Source of the DNA: JACPLA01 sp035291905
GTDB taxonomy: Bacteria; Bacteroidota; Ignavibacteria; UBA10030
Assembly: GCA_035291905.1 (NCBI GenBank)
Contig: DATDRF010000148.1
Span: 1 to 24,428 of the forward strand
Reading direction: 5' to 3'
Length of the DNA: 24,428 bases
This document shows, one piece after another, positions 7,983 to 18,200 of this stretch (position 1 is the stretch's first letter; each line of letters opens with the position of its first letter). Under the pieces are notes generated by a model. It saw nothing but the letters and a program-made list of their open reading frames with translations, had not been told where the DNA came from and ran no database searches. The position numbers were made by a program, and so were the translations under genes.

Positions 7983-9745
7983 TCCGCCTGTTTAACTGCC
8001 TGATCTTCCTGTTTGCTCTTTCGTATGGGCAAATCCCCGAAAGGGATACGCTCTCCGCCTCTGAGACAGAGATTGAAGAGCTTTTGGAAGGCGTAACAGA
8101 CGAAAGCGGAGAGTCTCAGATTGTCGACATTCTCGAAAGCATGTGGGATGATCTGCTCGATCTGAGCAACCGGCCAAATGTGCGGATCCGTTCGAGAGTG
8201 CAGCTGGAGAAACCTTTCCCGGAGGTTCGAACTCCTCTCGGGTCTCCTCTGAAGGTATACCAGAGAATCCTTTGTGACTTCCAGGAGAACAAGGTGGATG
8301 GGCTTTCACTCAGGGCGTGTATCGTAACCGAAAAAGATGCCGGTGAACGATTTTCTGATCTCTTTGCCGTCGGCTCTCTGGATCTGGTCATCCCCGCAAT
8401 GAATGGCAGGATTCTCGTCGGCGACTTTGCGGTTGAGTCGGGAAAGGGGCTGGTGTTCTGGAGGTCCAGCGGAATCATGAAAGGCGGTAGTGTTCTCGAC
8501 CTCGGGAAACCGAGAGAGACGAGAGTTGAACCGTACCGCTCCACTGACGAGAATCACTTCCTCCGGGGAGTTGCTCTTGAAAAGGATGTGGGCTGGACGC
8601 GACTGAATGTTTTCTTCTCAGACAGAAGGCTTAACGGCTCAAGGAATGCGGAAGGTACTGTAACGAGCCTGGATACGGACGGTCTGTTTCGAACGGCGTC
8701 CGAGCTGAGGAGTCGCGAGGTGGTTCGCGAGGTTGCTCTCGGAGGAATACTTTCGATGACTCCCTTTGACGGATTTGCTGCAACAGTAAAGGGATCGAGG
8801 ATACGGTTGGGCGATCCTCTCTCCCTCTCACGGTACAACGCGTTCCATGGAACCAATGCAGATGTTGTCGCCGCAGATTTCATGTGGAAAGCAGGCACTG
8901 TCACTCTTTCCGGAGAAGCGGCAGGAGACGGGAACGGCTCGGTTGCCGCGGGCTTTAGCATGCTCGTTGAACCGATGAGCACCATGAGTACGGTTCTTGC
9001 AGCCCGAATGTATCCGCGCAGTTTTAACAGCCTGCATGGGTTTGCGATCTCCGAAGGGGGAATCGTTGAAGGAGAATCCGGAGTCTATTTGGGAGCATCC
9101 ATTCGGCTTTCGCGGACATTGACGATCTCTTTTTTTTACGATGCGTACGTCTTTTCCAATCGGTTCCTCTTCAGATCGACAGGGAATGATTTCATGATCA
9201 GAGGAAGGATCAGGTTGAATGAATGGTGGGAGATGTCGCTGCAGCACCGGCGGCAAAGCAAACCTGTCTTGTTGCATGCGACCGACAAAGGGCTGGACAA
9301 TCTCCGCCAGGGCAGGGTCATTCAGGAACGATATCGATTGTCGATACTTCATTCCATCTCTCAGTCGCTGAAGTGGCAGGCAAGAATGGAAGCCACAGTG
9401 CGTCTCTCTGAAACGAATGCGACGGGTGCAGGGTGCCTTGTCTTCCAGGAGATTCGGTGGCAGGTTTACCCGGCCCTTCGAATTTCCTTTCGGATTGCTG
9501 CTTATGAAACGGACAATTATGACTCGCGCATCTATGCGTATGAGCCGGATGTCCCGGGAGGGTTTTCGAACGTTCCCGCCTGGAACAACGGCTTTCGCAC
9601 TTACCTGCTCACCGAATGGTCATTGGCTCATAACATGCGTATTTCGGCAAAATACTCGCGTTCGTATGGAGAGGAATCCGTCAGCGGGGAGGATGGAGGG
9701 CTTCAAAGAGAGCGGATAACGGTGCAGTGTGACGTTGCATTCTGA
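7979..9745 (+). CDS. Outer-membrane barrel related to Bacteroidota HhH/ComEA-type proteins, lacking the HhH domain
   Basis: This 588-residue protein has a signal peptide (MIRLFNCLIFLFALSYGQ) and a short acidic segment containing DILESMWDDLLDLSN. A long barrel follows with blocks GSPLKVYQR, GDFAVESGKGLVFWR, YRSTDENHFLRGVAL, FFSDRRLNGS and SLDTDGLFRTASEL. From memory these blocks match the barrel half of large Bacteroidota proteins usually annotated as helix-hairpin-helix domain proteins. In those, tandem HhH/ComEA repeats precede the barrel; here about 30 residues stand in that place and no HhH is recognisable. It ends in Phe, as outer-membrane barrels often do. The start at 7979 overlaps the previous stop (ATGA); an in-frame ATG at 7940 would lie inside the previous gene and hide the signal peptide. 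Function unknown. Confidence 0.6.
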   Translation: MIRLFNCLIFLFALSYGQIPERDTLSASETEIEELLEGVTDESGESQIVDILESMWDDLLDLSNRPNVRIRSRVQLEKPFPEVRTPLGSPLKVYQRILCDFQENKVDGLSLRACIVTEKDAGERFSDLFAVGSLDLVIPAMNGRILVGDFAVESGKGLVFWRSSGIMKGGSVLDLGKPRETRVEPYRSTDENHFLRGVALEKDVGWTRLNVFFSDRRLNGSRNAEGTVTSLDTDGLFRTASELRSREVVREVALGGILSMTPFDGFAATVKGSRIRLGDPLSLSRYNAFHGTNADVVAADFMWKAGTVTLSGEAAGDGNGSVAAGFSMLVEPMSTMSTVLAARMYPRSFNSLHGFAISEGGIVEGESGVYLGASIRLSRTLTISFFYDAYVFSNRFLFRSTGNDFMIRGRIRLNEWWEMSLQHRRQSKPVLLHATDKGLDNLRQGRVIQERYRLSILHSISQSLKWQARMEATVRLSETNATGAGCLVFQEIRWQVYPALRISFRIAAYETDNYDSRIYAYEPDVPGGFSNVPAWNNGFRTYLLTEWSLAHNMRISAKYSRSYGEESVSGEDGGLQRERITVQCDVAF

Positions 9746-9751
9746 TAGCCG

Positions 9752-11620
9752 ATGCCAAGACAATCCTTTCATGTCACGGTGGAAAAAGACCGCCCCCTCT
9801 CGTACATTGGGGTCGTGACACAACACCGCCCCTCCATAGGGTTTCATCTTATTCTTCTCCTTGTTGCACTCTCATCCGCTCATTCACAAGATGTGTCAAT
9901 TTCTCTTTCTCCACAGATCGACACGTTGAGCTCGCGCCTTCTGAGAAACCCCGACGATCGAGCTCTGCAGTTACGCCTGATCGATGCTTATACGCTTTCC
10001 TTCAATCCTGAATTGGCATTGCTTGAGCTCTTGAACGCGGAGGGTCAGGGGAAGCTGATTCGCGAAGGTGTCGGCATCAAAGGGACCGTACAGTTGAGCC
10101 TTGAGCAGACGAGTGCGGCATTCTCGTCGCTTGCCCAGTCATATCTGGCTTCTCCATCAGACGAGACCCTGTTCCTGATTGCAATTGTCGAGTATGCGCG
10201 GGGTGAGAGACAGAGGGGGTATTGGGAAATGTCCCGGCTGAAACCGAGAATCGCGGATCTCTCTGTTAAGCTCCTCGGCCTCTATGAACGATTCTATCTC
10301 AACGGGAGGAGGGTCGTTGCTCGGGCAATTCTGAGCGCGCTGCAGGATGTGGATCCTGTCGCCTACGGGACATATTTTCCTGCGCCGCAAATTTCCATTT
10401 TGTCTCCCAACGACAACGTCGCGACGGAAGCTTCCCAGGTCTCTGTTGTGTGCGAGGTCAGGCATAGCAGGCCGGTTCAGACGGTGCGCGTTGGCGGGAC
10501 GACGGTGTACGACAAGGGTGAATGGAAGGGCGGCTCTGCGAATGAAGGGTTCAACCAGAGTTATACAACGCTTGTCTCCGTTCTGGAAGGGAGGAATCCC
10601 GTCATTGTTCACGTGACGGATATCTTTGGGAATGAAACACGCGATACCGTCATTGTCAACGGAATGAATTTCAACCTGCTCGCCTCCTGGGAGTCACCCT
10701 TGGTCGACACTCTCCGAAAGGGCCTGCAATATCTCCGGAATTATGTTCCCGACAGCATTCTGGTGACCGGACGGCGAAATGCCGCGCGTGCCCTCATCAT
10801 TGCGGGAAGCGTCTCCGCAGATTCAGCGGATTCATTCGACAGGGGGTTGTTCCTTCACGAGTTTTTCACACATCCTGTAAGCGGTATAGTCCCGCAGGCG
10901 AATACCAAGATTCTCGTGAAGAATCGGGTCGAAGAGCATACGATGAGAATGGTACTCGATGATTGGCTTCTGAAGGGGGCAACATTTCAGAATGTTACAT
11001 CGGTGTATTGGTCTGGGGATTGGAGAATTACTGAGGGCCATTGGCTTCTCCGTGACTTGCGGGGTGGGTGGATAGAAATGAAGGTGTACGCGGATCGGCT
11101 GCGCTCGCTGGCAACGGCAGGTGTTGTTCTCATGGTTGACGGCGTCATTGACAATCGCCCGCTGTTTGAGGCCGAGTTACGCGCACTTGTCGAAACAGCT
11201 GCGATCCCGTTTGAGGTTGTTATACTGCCTCGGGGTGGAACCTGGCCCGCCGACTGGTCTCGTGCGGTTATGAATCCGGCAGCAGCCGCCGGCGCATCTG
11301 ATGGCGACTATCTCACTACTCCTGAGATCCAAAGATGGATCCCGGGATCGATTGTCATTCGCGGGGGAAATCCGGCAATTCCCATTGCAAAGAATCCCGC
11401 AGCGTTGATCGCGGGAACCTCAAGGCGAATGATCTCCTTGCTTACGCAGAAGCTTGCAAAGGAAAAGATCGATGATGCGACTCGCCGCAGAGTCATGGCT
11501 TTCAGCAACGATTGGAGGAGATTTCATGAAGTGGCGAGGTACCTCGGAAACCAGTTCAGTATTTCGGATTTTGTGATTCGAGTCGATGAATATCAACGTC
11601 GCGCGGGAGGAGGGCAATGA
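9752..11620 (+). CDS. Exported protein with helical N-terminus, Ig-like domain and degenerate caspase-like (C14) domain
   Basis: I do not recognise an exact family for this protein of up to 622 residues. It has a hydrophobic export segment at about residues 31-45 (FHLILLLVALSSAHSQ), a helical TPR-like region (55-205) and an Ig-like domain (about 208-305, beginning PQISILSPNDN and ending TVIVNG). The region from ARALIIAG (344) to about 540 follows the caspase-fold order: a strand ending WSGDW (420-424) where active enzymes have SGHG, a strand VVLMVDG (458-464) where they have DxC, then DGDYLTTPEIQRWI (517-530) resembling the 'DGDG.it..El' tail. The catalytic His and Cys positions are D423 and G464, so it would be inactive. 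The start is uncertain: ATG 9752 gives an unusually long leader, while GTG 9815 gives a normal signal peptide. It lies 6 bases after the barrel gene and overlaps the next by ATGA. Confidence 0.6.
   Translation: MPRQSFHVTVEKDRPLSYIGVVTQHRPSIGFHLILLLVALSSAHSQDVSISLSPQIDTLSSRLLRNPDDRALQLRLIDAYTLSFNPELALLELLNAEGQGKLIREGVGIKGTVQLSLEQTSAAFSSLAQSYLASPSDETLFLIAIVEYARGERQRGYWEMSRLKPRIADLSVKLLGLYERFYLNGRRVVARAILSALQDVDPVAYGTYFPAPQISILSPNDNVATEASQVSVVCEVRHSRPVQTVRVGGTTVYDKGEWKGGSANEGFNQSYTTLVSVLEGRNPVIVHVTDIFGNETRDTVIVNGMNFNLLASWESPLVDTLRKGLQYLRNYVPDSILVTGRRNAARALIIAGSVSADSADSFDRGLFLHEFFTHPVSGIVPQANTKILVKNRVEEHTMRMVLDDWLLKGATFQNVTSVYWSGDWRITEGHWLLRDLRGGWIEMKVYADRLRSLATAGVVLMVDGVIDNRPLFEAELRALVETAAIPFEVVILPRGGTWPADWSRAVMNPAAAAGASDGDYLTTPEIQRWIPGSIVIRGGNPAIPIAKNPAALIAGTSRRMISLLTQKLAKEKIDDATRRRVMAFSNDWRRFHEVARYLGNQFSISDFVIRVDEYQRRAGGGQ
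11606..11610 (+). promoter_or_regulatory. Strong ribosome binding site inside the preceding gene's end
   Basis: GGAGG, part of a longer purine run at 11605-11613, lies six bases before ATG 11617. It supports that start and efficient expression of the 250-residue protein. Confidence 0.7.
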
Positions 11621-12369
11621 TGGGAATCGCTCGTGCGCTTCGGATAATGGTGCTTCTGAGTCTGACCGTACTGACCCTCCGTGCGCAGAATGCAGTCTAT
11701 CTGCAAGGGCTTTTCGTCGGTTCTGATGGTACGGCAAAGAAGGAGGCTCCCGGAGCCGAAGAAGGCCTCGAGGCGTTTCACAACGAGTTTCTACAGGCAA
11801 TGGGGCTTCGTTCGAGAGGAAATACCGTACTCGCTCTCTCTTCGATCGCGGAAAAATCTGCACACGATCGGATCGCTGCGCTGCTGGTGTCCACGGATTC
11901 AAATGATGTTGCCGTCGTTGTGGCACTCGGCGCATGGGAAAAGGATTCGAAGCGGGTCGAATTGTCCGCCCTCTCCTCCATTCACCCCGATCGTATGACC
12001 CTGGACTACCTGCTGAACCTTATTCTCTTTCTTCCCGTCAGGATAATGTCGGTGTTTGTAATTGCACCTCCGCGGTATCAGTTTCCTCTTGATATGTTCA
12101 GGGAGCAAAGACCCGGAATCGGAGGAGGAGGAAAGTACCTCGTGGTCATTCAGCCAAAAGGTCAGAGCGATTACGAGGCAGCCGTGGATGACCTCCACGA
12201 CCTTTTGGAGAAGACGGGCGATGGCGGGTCAGGAGATCGCAACAAGGATGGCATGCTCTCCTTCACTGAATGGATGATGCTGTTCGAACGCCTTTCGACC
12301 CCGGAGTTTACAGTCCTTTCGTACAGGATCACCGAGAGCCCCGATATTCAGCTCAAACAACTTCATTGA
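11617..12369 (+). CDS. Exported small caspase-like (degenerate) protein with EF-hand-type loop
   Basis: The 250-residue product has a signal peptide (hydrophobic core about residues 8-22, cleavage near LRAQ). The body resembles a compact caspase-like fold: a strand VVVALGAW (100-107) in the place of the 'fysGHG' strand, helix DYLLNLILFL, then strand SVFVIAP (145-151) in the place of the strand that carries the catalytic Cys, and KYLVVIQP. Neither His nor Cys is present at those positions. Near the C-terminus residues 207-218 form a perfect EF-hand-type loop pattern (D207, N209, D211, G212, L214, E218), suggesting calcium binding. Homology to the preceding protein is inferred from pattern order, not from alignment. 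It overlaps the previous gene (ATGA) and the next gene starts one base after its stop. Possible role: regulatory or structural partner of the CHAT protease. Confidence 0.55.
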   Translation: MMGIARALRIMVLLSLTVLTLRAQNAVYLQGLFVGSDGTAKKEAPGAEEGLEAFHNEFLQAMGLRSRGNTVLALSSIAEKSAHDRIAALLVSTDSNDVAVVVALGAWEKDSKRVELSALSSIHPDRMTLDYLLNLILFLPVRIMSVFVIAPPRYQFPLDMFREQRPGIGGGGKYLVVIQPKGQSDYEAAVDDLHDLLEKTGDGGSGDRNKDGMLSFTEWMMLFERLSTPEFTVLSYRITESPDIQLKQLH

Positions 12370-12370
12370 T

Positions 12371-15211
12371 ATGAAGAATGTCACAACGATAGCGTGCTTC
12401 CTTGCCGTTCTTGTTGCGGCGGCTCAGGAGACTTCTGTTGCCCAACCGGCACGGAGAAATGCGTCCGTCTATCTCAACCAACTGGACTTCAGCCGTTACC
12501 CGAGGGTCGATCTGTACGCGACGGTCGTCGATAGAGATCGAGAATCGGTCCCTCTGAACCTGGGTGATACCACGTGGATGTCCGTAGTGCACAAGAACTT
12601 CCCCGCCGGCCTCAACGATGTTCAATCGGTCATCGATCTGAAACGCCGCGGAGAGTCGGAACTCTACATTGCAATGGTGTTTGATAATTCGGCATCAATG
12701 GAGGGAAGGAATGCGCTGCTGGAGACAGCAGCAACCCAATTTATCGACAGCTTGAAAGCAGGGGACTATGTTGCGCTGGTTGATTTTGGGGACGGGCGGC
12801 GCACGGTCTCGATTCCGGAATTCCAGAAGCCCGTCTATGCACGGCTGAGAAGTCCGTTCAGCAATTCGAAGCCGTTCCTCAGGAAAAACCTCAAAACCGG
12901 AATCATGACTCAGCGAACATTCCTGAACGACGGACTGATGTTCGGCCTCTCCACACTCAACGGCGCCAATGTCCTGGGAAGAAAGGCCGTCATCCTTTTT
13001 TCGGATGGCGAAGACAACGGATCGGAGACGGGGCTCGATCAAGTCCGACATGCCCTTGCATCGTATAATATTCCTGTTTACGCCATCGATCTGAATTCCG
13101 TTGAAAACAAGATTCTGAAGGATCTGGCCCTCAGTTCGGGCGGAGAATACTTCTTCGTCAAACGGGCAAGCGACCTTCAATCATTGTATCAGACTGTCCT
13201 GAAGATCCTGAAAAGCCAGTATCGCATCACCTATAATTCACCCGAGTCGACAATTTCGGGAGACGCGTATCCGGTGCGTTTTGCCCTCGCGGGTAGCTTC
13301 GTTGCTCAGGCACAGCGGACGTTCATGGTGGACGGGGAAAATATCGGATTCTACAATCTTGCCTATCTGGAGTCGATCGGGAAGGAGTCCTTGCGCAACT
13401 ACATGGACTACCTCTCCGGCTTCCCCAGGTCGAAGCACGCGGATCAGGTTCTGCTGAAGATCGGTCGATTCTGGCAGCAGAGGGGTGAATATGCCAAAGC
13501 GCTTTCGGTCTTCAATATCATTCTTCGGAATCCCACGAGCAGCGTCTACAGTGATGCACTCCTCGAAAAAGCAGACCTGTACAAGGCCGCGAAGCAATAT
13601 CACGTTGCCCAGCAGGCGTACACGCAAGTGCTGAACAGCCAGGTGAGCGGCTCTGTGAGGGCGCGGGCTCTCCTTGAGCTTGCCAAGTCGTACACCGCCG
13701 AAGGAAATTTCGCAATGGCGCTCAATACCTACTCAACGCTGAGTTCACAATATGAAGGGACGGAGCTTGCTTCCGAGGCATTCCTCCAGGCGGCTACTCT
13801 GAGCATGGAGATGGGTGACCTCCCGGCAGCCGCGAAAAGCCTGCAGGAGGTGGTAACAAACTACGGAGAGTCGAAATCTGCGGTCTATGCACGGATGGAA
13901 CTCGCCCGAATTGCAGAGACCGAACAACGCGGCACAGATGCTATTGAGCTGTACAAAGAGGTCCTTTCTTCAAATGTCGATTCCGATATCAAGGAGGACA
14001 TCTCTCTGAAACTGGCACGGCTCTTCAAGGAAACGGGGAGGCTGACTGAGGCTGCGGAGATGTACAAGGGGATCATGAGCACGTCCTCTTCGATTGTGAA
14101 TGTCTACACCTGTCAACAGGAGCTCGTCCCGCTCCTTCTGATGAGCGGTCGCATCATGGAGGCGCGGTCGCTCTACGAGTCACTTACTCCGACTGCACGG
14201 AGCGACTTGGCGGAACATAACCCTTCAATTCCCGTTTCTGTGAGTGGTCAGAATGGCACAAGCCTCCCGAATGGAGCCTATGTGCTTCATTCAGCGCCTT
14301 CAACAGGAGCCGGGTCGCTCAGAACCGTTGAGTGGCCGGAGGCGCTGCAGAAATTTGCCGTGGTCGGACCACTCTACGCCATGGAAGCCGTTGGCGCCGG
14401 ATCAAAGGCATCACTTCCGGTGGAGGAATCCTGGATCTCGAGAAGCGCGGTTGTTCCCGGAACAGCCGGGGTGTATCACTTTGAGAACGGAAACTGGACT
14501 CCGGTAACAAAGGCGCTGAAGGTTGAAACGCGTTCTTATGAATTTGCACCCTCGAAGCCGGGTGTCTATGCTCTCCTTGCGAAGGAGCCTCGCGTCATAC
14601 GTCTATTCAATATCTATTTTGACCTGGGAAAGGCCGAGGTTCGAAAAGAGGCAGAACAAAACCTCTACGAGATCATCGATGCGATGAAAGCCTTGACGGA
14701 TGTTCGTCTGGAAATCGCCGGGCACACGGACGCTACGGGCAGAGAAGATGAGAATATCGACTTGTCTTCCCGGCGTGCCAATGCAATCCGTGATTTCATG
14801 ATCCAAAACGGCGTTGCAGCCGGCAGGTTGATTGCGCGAGGCTATGGGAGCCAATATCCTATCGCGCCGAACGATTCTCCCGAGAACCTCCAGAAGAATC
14901 GAAGAAGCGAATTCACTATTATCTCAACGATTGCAGACCCGGTACGGAAGTCGACAGGCGAGACTGTTCGGTATACAGTCCTCCTGAAATCTTTCCGAAG
15001 TCCGAAAGACGCGTACGAAGCGAAGAAGGTGTATCAGGGCCTTGACTTACCCGTGGCAATCGTTACGAATGATGAGAAACGGTCGGAACGCTATGAACTC
15101 ACGCTCGGGACATACGCACAGGAAAATGAGGCCATGAGTGTTATTGAACGATTCAGGAAGGAATTCAAAAACATCGAGCCGACGATCGTCAAGTCGAACA
15201 GGTCACGATGA
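12371..15211 (+). CDS. Envelope VWA-TPR-OmpA-SPOR multidomain protein
   Basis: This 946-residue protein has a signal peptide (about residues 1-24). A von Willebrand A domain (about 95-285) carries an intact MIDAS start D105-N-S107-A-S109 and the strand VILFSDGEDN (D212). Helical TPR repeats span about 350-640. A linker leads to an OmpA-like peptidoglycan-binding domain (about 744-860: FNIYFDLGKAEV, GHTDATG with D787, LSSRRA with R802; the 15-residue D-R spacing fits diaminopimelate binding). A C-terminal SPOR-like domain follows (about 866-942). The VWA MIDAS probably binds a metal-dependent partner, TPRs scaffold, and OmpA/SPOR anchor it to the cell wall. It starts one base after the previous stop and overlaps the CHAT gene by ATGA, so it is almost certainly made together with them. 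Domain calls are firm except SPOR, which is moderate. Confidence 0.85.
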   Translation: MKNVTTIACFLAVLVAAAQETSVAQPARRNASVYLNQLDFSRYPRVDLYATVVDRDRESVPLNLGDTTWMSVVHKNFPAGLNDVQSVIDLKRRGESELYIAMVFDNSASMEGRNALLETAATQFIDSLKAGDYVALVDFGDGRRTVSIPEFQKPVYARLRSPFSNSKPFLRKNLKTGIMTQRTFLNDGLMFGLSTLNGANVLGRKAVILFSDGEDNGSETGLDQVRHALASYNIPVYAIDLNSVENKILKDLALSSGGEYFFVKRASDLQSLYQTVLKILKSQYRITYNSPESTISGDAYPVRFALAGSFVAQAQRTFMVDGENIGFYNLAYLESIGKESLRNYMDYLSGFPRSKHADQVLLKIGRFWQQRGEYAKALSVFNIILRNPTSSVYSDALLEKADLYKAAKQYHVAQQAYTQVLNSQVSGSVRARALLELAKSYTAEGNFAMALNTYSTLSSQYEGTELASEAFLQAATLSMEMGDLPAAAKSLQEVVTNYGESKSAVYARMELARIAETEQRGTDAIELYKEVLSSNVDSDIKEDISLKLARLFKETGRLTEAAEMYKGIMSTSSSIVNVYTCQQELVPLLLMSGRIMEARSLYESLTPTARSDLAEHNPSIPVSVSGQNGTSLPNGAYVLHSAPSTGAGSLRTVEWPEALQKFAVVGPLYAMEAVGAGSKASLPVEESWISRSAVVPGTAGVYHFENGNWTPVTKALKVETRSYEFAPSKPGVYALLAKEPRVIRLFNIYFDLGKAEVRKEAEQNLYEIIDAMKALTDVRLEIAGHTDATGREDENIDLSSRRANAIRDFMIQNGVAAGRLIARGYGSQYPIAPNDSPENLQKNRRSEFTIISTIADPVRKSTGETVRYTVLLKSFRSPKDAYEAKKVYQGLDLPVAIVTNDEKRSERYELTLGTYAQENEAMSVIERFRKEFKNIEPTIVKSNRSR

Positions 15212-18200
15212 TCCCTTACAGACGATATCTCAGCCTCTTGATTGTCCTTGCGTGCTTTTGCGCTCAAAGTCAGGATCTGAAACAGGACTGGGCGAAGATC
15301 CAGGCGGAATTCCTTTCCGGGATGCACGATTCGGTAGTCACTCACATCCGTCCGTTCATCACGGCTCTCGAAAAGCAGAATCTCAGGCCGCAGCTCGGTG
15401 TGGCCTTGTTTCATTATGCCGTCAGCCTTGCCCAAACGGGAAATTCCGCTATGTCCGACACCGCGTTCGAACGGGCAAAATCGGTTTCGCTGGAAGCCGG
15501 GATGAAGGACAAAGTGACGGAGATTGAGCAGAAACAAGCTCAGGTGTACATAGGGTTGGGGAAGGGGATGGAGAGATCGGATCCGAACGGGGCGGTTCTG
15601 TTCTACTCGCGGGCAGTGACGATTCTCTCGAGTCATGGGAATGCGGAGGCGCTGGCCCCTCTGTATTATCAGCGCGGCCTTCTGTTCCGATCGAAAGGGG
15701 ATACCGCGCGTGCTGTGGCAGATTTTGAAAAGGGGATGCAGGGAACCCGACCGGAAGACCAACTTCGAAAATCTTTTGTTGCCCTCTTGACTGAGCTCTA
15801 TCTCGGCACGGGGCAGAGTGAGAAGGCGAGACAGCTGACAGCCGGTACATCCGCCGGCAACGTGCGCGTAGAGTATGTTATCAAGCTTGCCTCAGACGCG
15901 GAAAAAGGGGGTGATTCGAAGAAGGCCGAGGAACTTCTTGCCTCAATCCAGAACGAAGTGATAGCCGGGAGCGACGAAGCAAGGATCTTTGAATTTGTGA
16001 AGAAGCGGTACTCCCTGGCAGAGAAACGCGGTTCAAAGGTTTCACGCGACACCCTGGAATCCATCATCAGGCATGCCGTCTCAGCGCCGTCCTCCATTCA
16101 ATTCCGTCTCCACCACCTTATGACGCTTTCTCTTGTGCAGGCCGGGGATGTTGCCGGGGCAGGCGAACGGGTGCGGATGCTTGAGCGGCTCGCTGCCGGA
16201 TCTCCGGACAATCAGATTCGTCTTGCTCAGGTGCGGGGGGATGTTGCCTACCTGCAGGGTGAGTATCAGGTTGCAATAGCGGCATACACACAGGCAATGA
16301 AATCTCCCGCAGCGTTCGACACAGAGACGCTCTTGAGTATCTCAAATAACCTCGGTCTCGCATTGTCCAAAAGCGGGAGGGATGAAGAGGCTCTTGCAGA
16401 GTTTGACCGGCTGGCGGCCAATGCCGATCGGAGCCGCCTCCCTGGATTCAGGATTCAGGCCGACCTCAACGGAGGGATTGTTCTGATCAAGTCGGACCGC
16501 GTCAAGGAGGCCACAGAACGGCTGACAAGGGCAAAGGAGCTTGCTGACGAGCAGGGAGATGTGAACCTGGGCATCATGGCCTCGCTGCGGCTCGCTGAAA
16601 GCTATCGCAGGGACGGATACGATCAACTGGCTGACCAGATGTTCGAGGAGGTTCGGCAGGATCAAGGTCTTCTGGCAAATCCGATGAACCGTATTCAGGT
16701 CCTTCAGGCGCTCGCGGCAAACGCGAAGGTCCGAGGGAACAAATACATGGCCCTTCTGAATCTTCGCCAGGCTTATGACTTGACCCTGCAGATCGGGGCG
16801 CTGGGATACCAGGCATCGCTCACCGTTGACCTCGCCGATACCTACTTTCTGGTCGACAGCCTCGAATCCGCCAAGACCATGTATCGCCGCGCACTTGCCC
16901 TCTATGCAGGGAGCGGCGAGACGGGAGTCATTGTCGAACAGCACTACAAGCTCGGTCAATGCTTCCTTACAACTTCGGAATTCGATTCTGCGCGGTCTGA
17001 GATTCTTGAAGGTCTCTCATTGCTTGTCACGAAGCCGGCAAGGCAATATGCCACTGTTCCCATCGAAGCAGTACAGGATCCCGATCTTTTTGGACAGGGT
17101 CTGGCAAACCTGGGTTTTATCGATCTCATCGAGGGGCGACGGAAAAATGAAATTCGCCGGCTCCTTTCGTCGCTCGAAGAAGTGCGAAGGGCGGTTGAAG
17201 TCCTTGAGCGTAAGAAGGGAATAGGGGTCACGCAAACCCAGAAGGAGTCCGAGCAGCTTCGGAATGTCAACGCGTATCGGCTCCTGGTGGATGTGTCTGC
17301 TTCGCTGTATGAGATGACGCGCGATCCTCAGTATTTCGAGCTGGCCTTCAACACCAGCGAGAAGTCGCGTGCGGAGGCCTTCGTGACGGACGTTGGGGCC
17401 CAGCTTATTGCAAAAATCAACGACCCGAACGTCAAAGAGCTCTCTGAGGTGGCTGCACAGATTGTCGAGGAACGGATTCAGGAGCAAAGTCCGGCGAGCA
17501 TCGATCTGACATCGGGACAGCGAAGCCGCGGTTTGTCGGTCAAGGGCAGCGCAGGGAAGGGAACGGATGAAAAGACCCTTGCGCTGTATGAACGGATAGT
17601 CAAAGATCTGGCCTCAAAGAACAACAAGGCGGCTCAGCTGGTCACAGTCAACACGGTGAATCTCCAGTCGGTACGAAACGTCCTCTCTCCCAACGATGTG
17701 CTGCTGAGTTATTATGTTTCCATCGACAAGCTGTATCTGTTCACGGCTTCAAAAGGAGAAGTGGCGCTCCGGTCAATTCATTGGACTCCCGAAGAGATTA
17801 CGGGAAAGGTCGAGGCATTTCGGTCGGCCGTGCATGATCTGAAAAGGACGGATTTCCAGCTCCTTGGACGCGAGCTCTACGATTCGCTAATTGCTCCTGT
17901 GCGGACCCAGTTGGAAGGAAAACGGATCACAGTTGTTCCTTCGGGGAGACTGAACAACCTTCCGTTCGCGTGCCTCATGGACGGGAATCGGTATCTGGCC
18001 GAGTTATTTGATATGACGGTCCTGCCGAACGTCAGCACGATCCAATTCGTCAGGAAGGACAGGAAACTTCCTTCGGCACCGAAGGTTATAGCGCTTGGAA
18101 ATCCTGTCAATCCGAGAGTCACGCGTCTTCCCGGCACTGAGCGCGAAGTCGAAAGGGTGAGGAGCATTTATCCCGGCTCTGTGGTGTTGATTGGCGGCCA

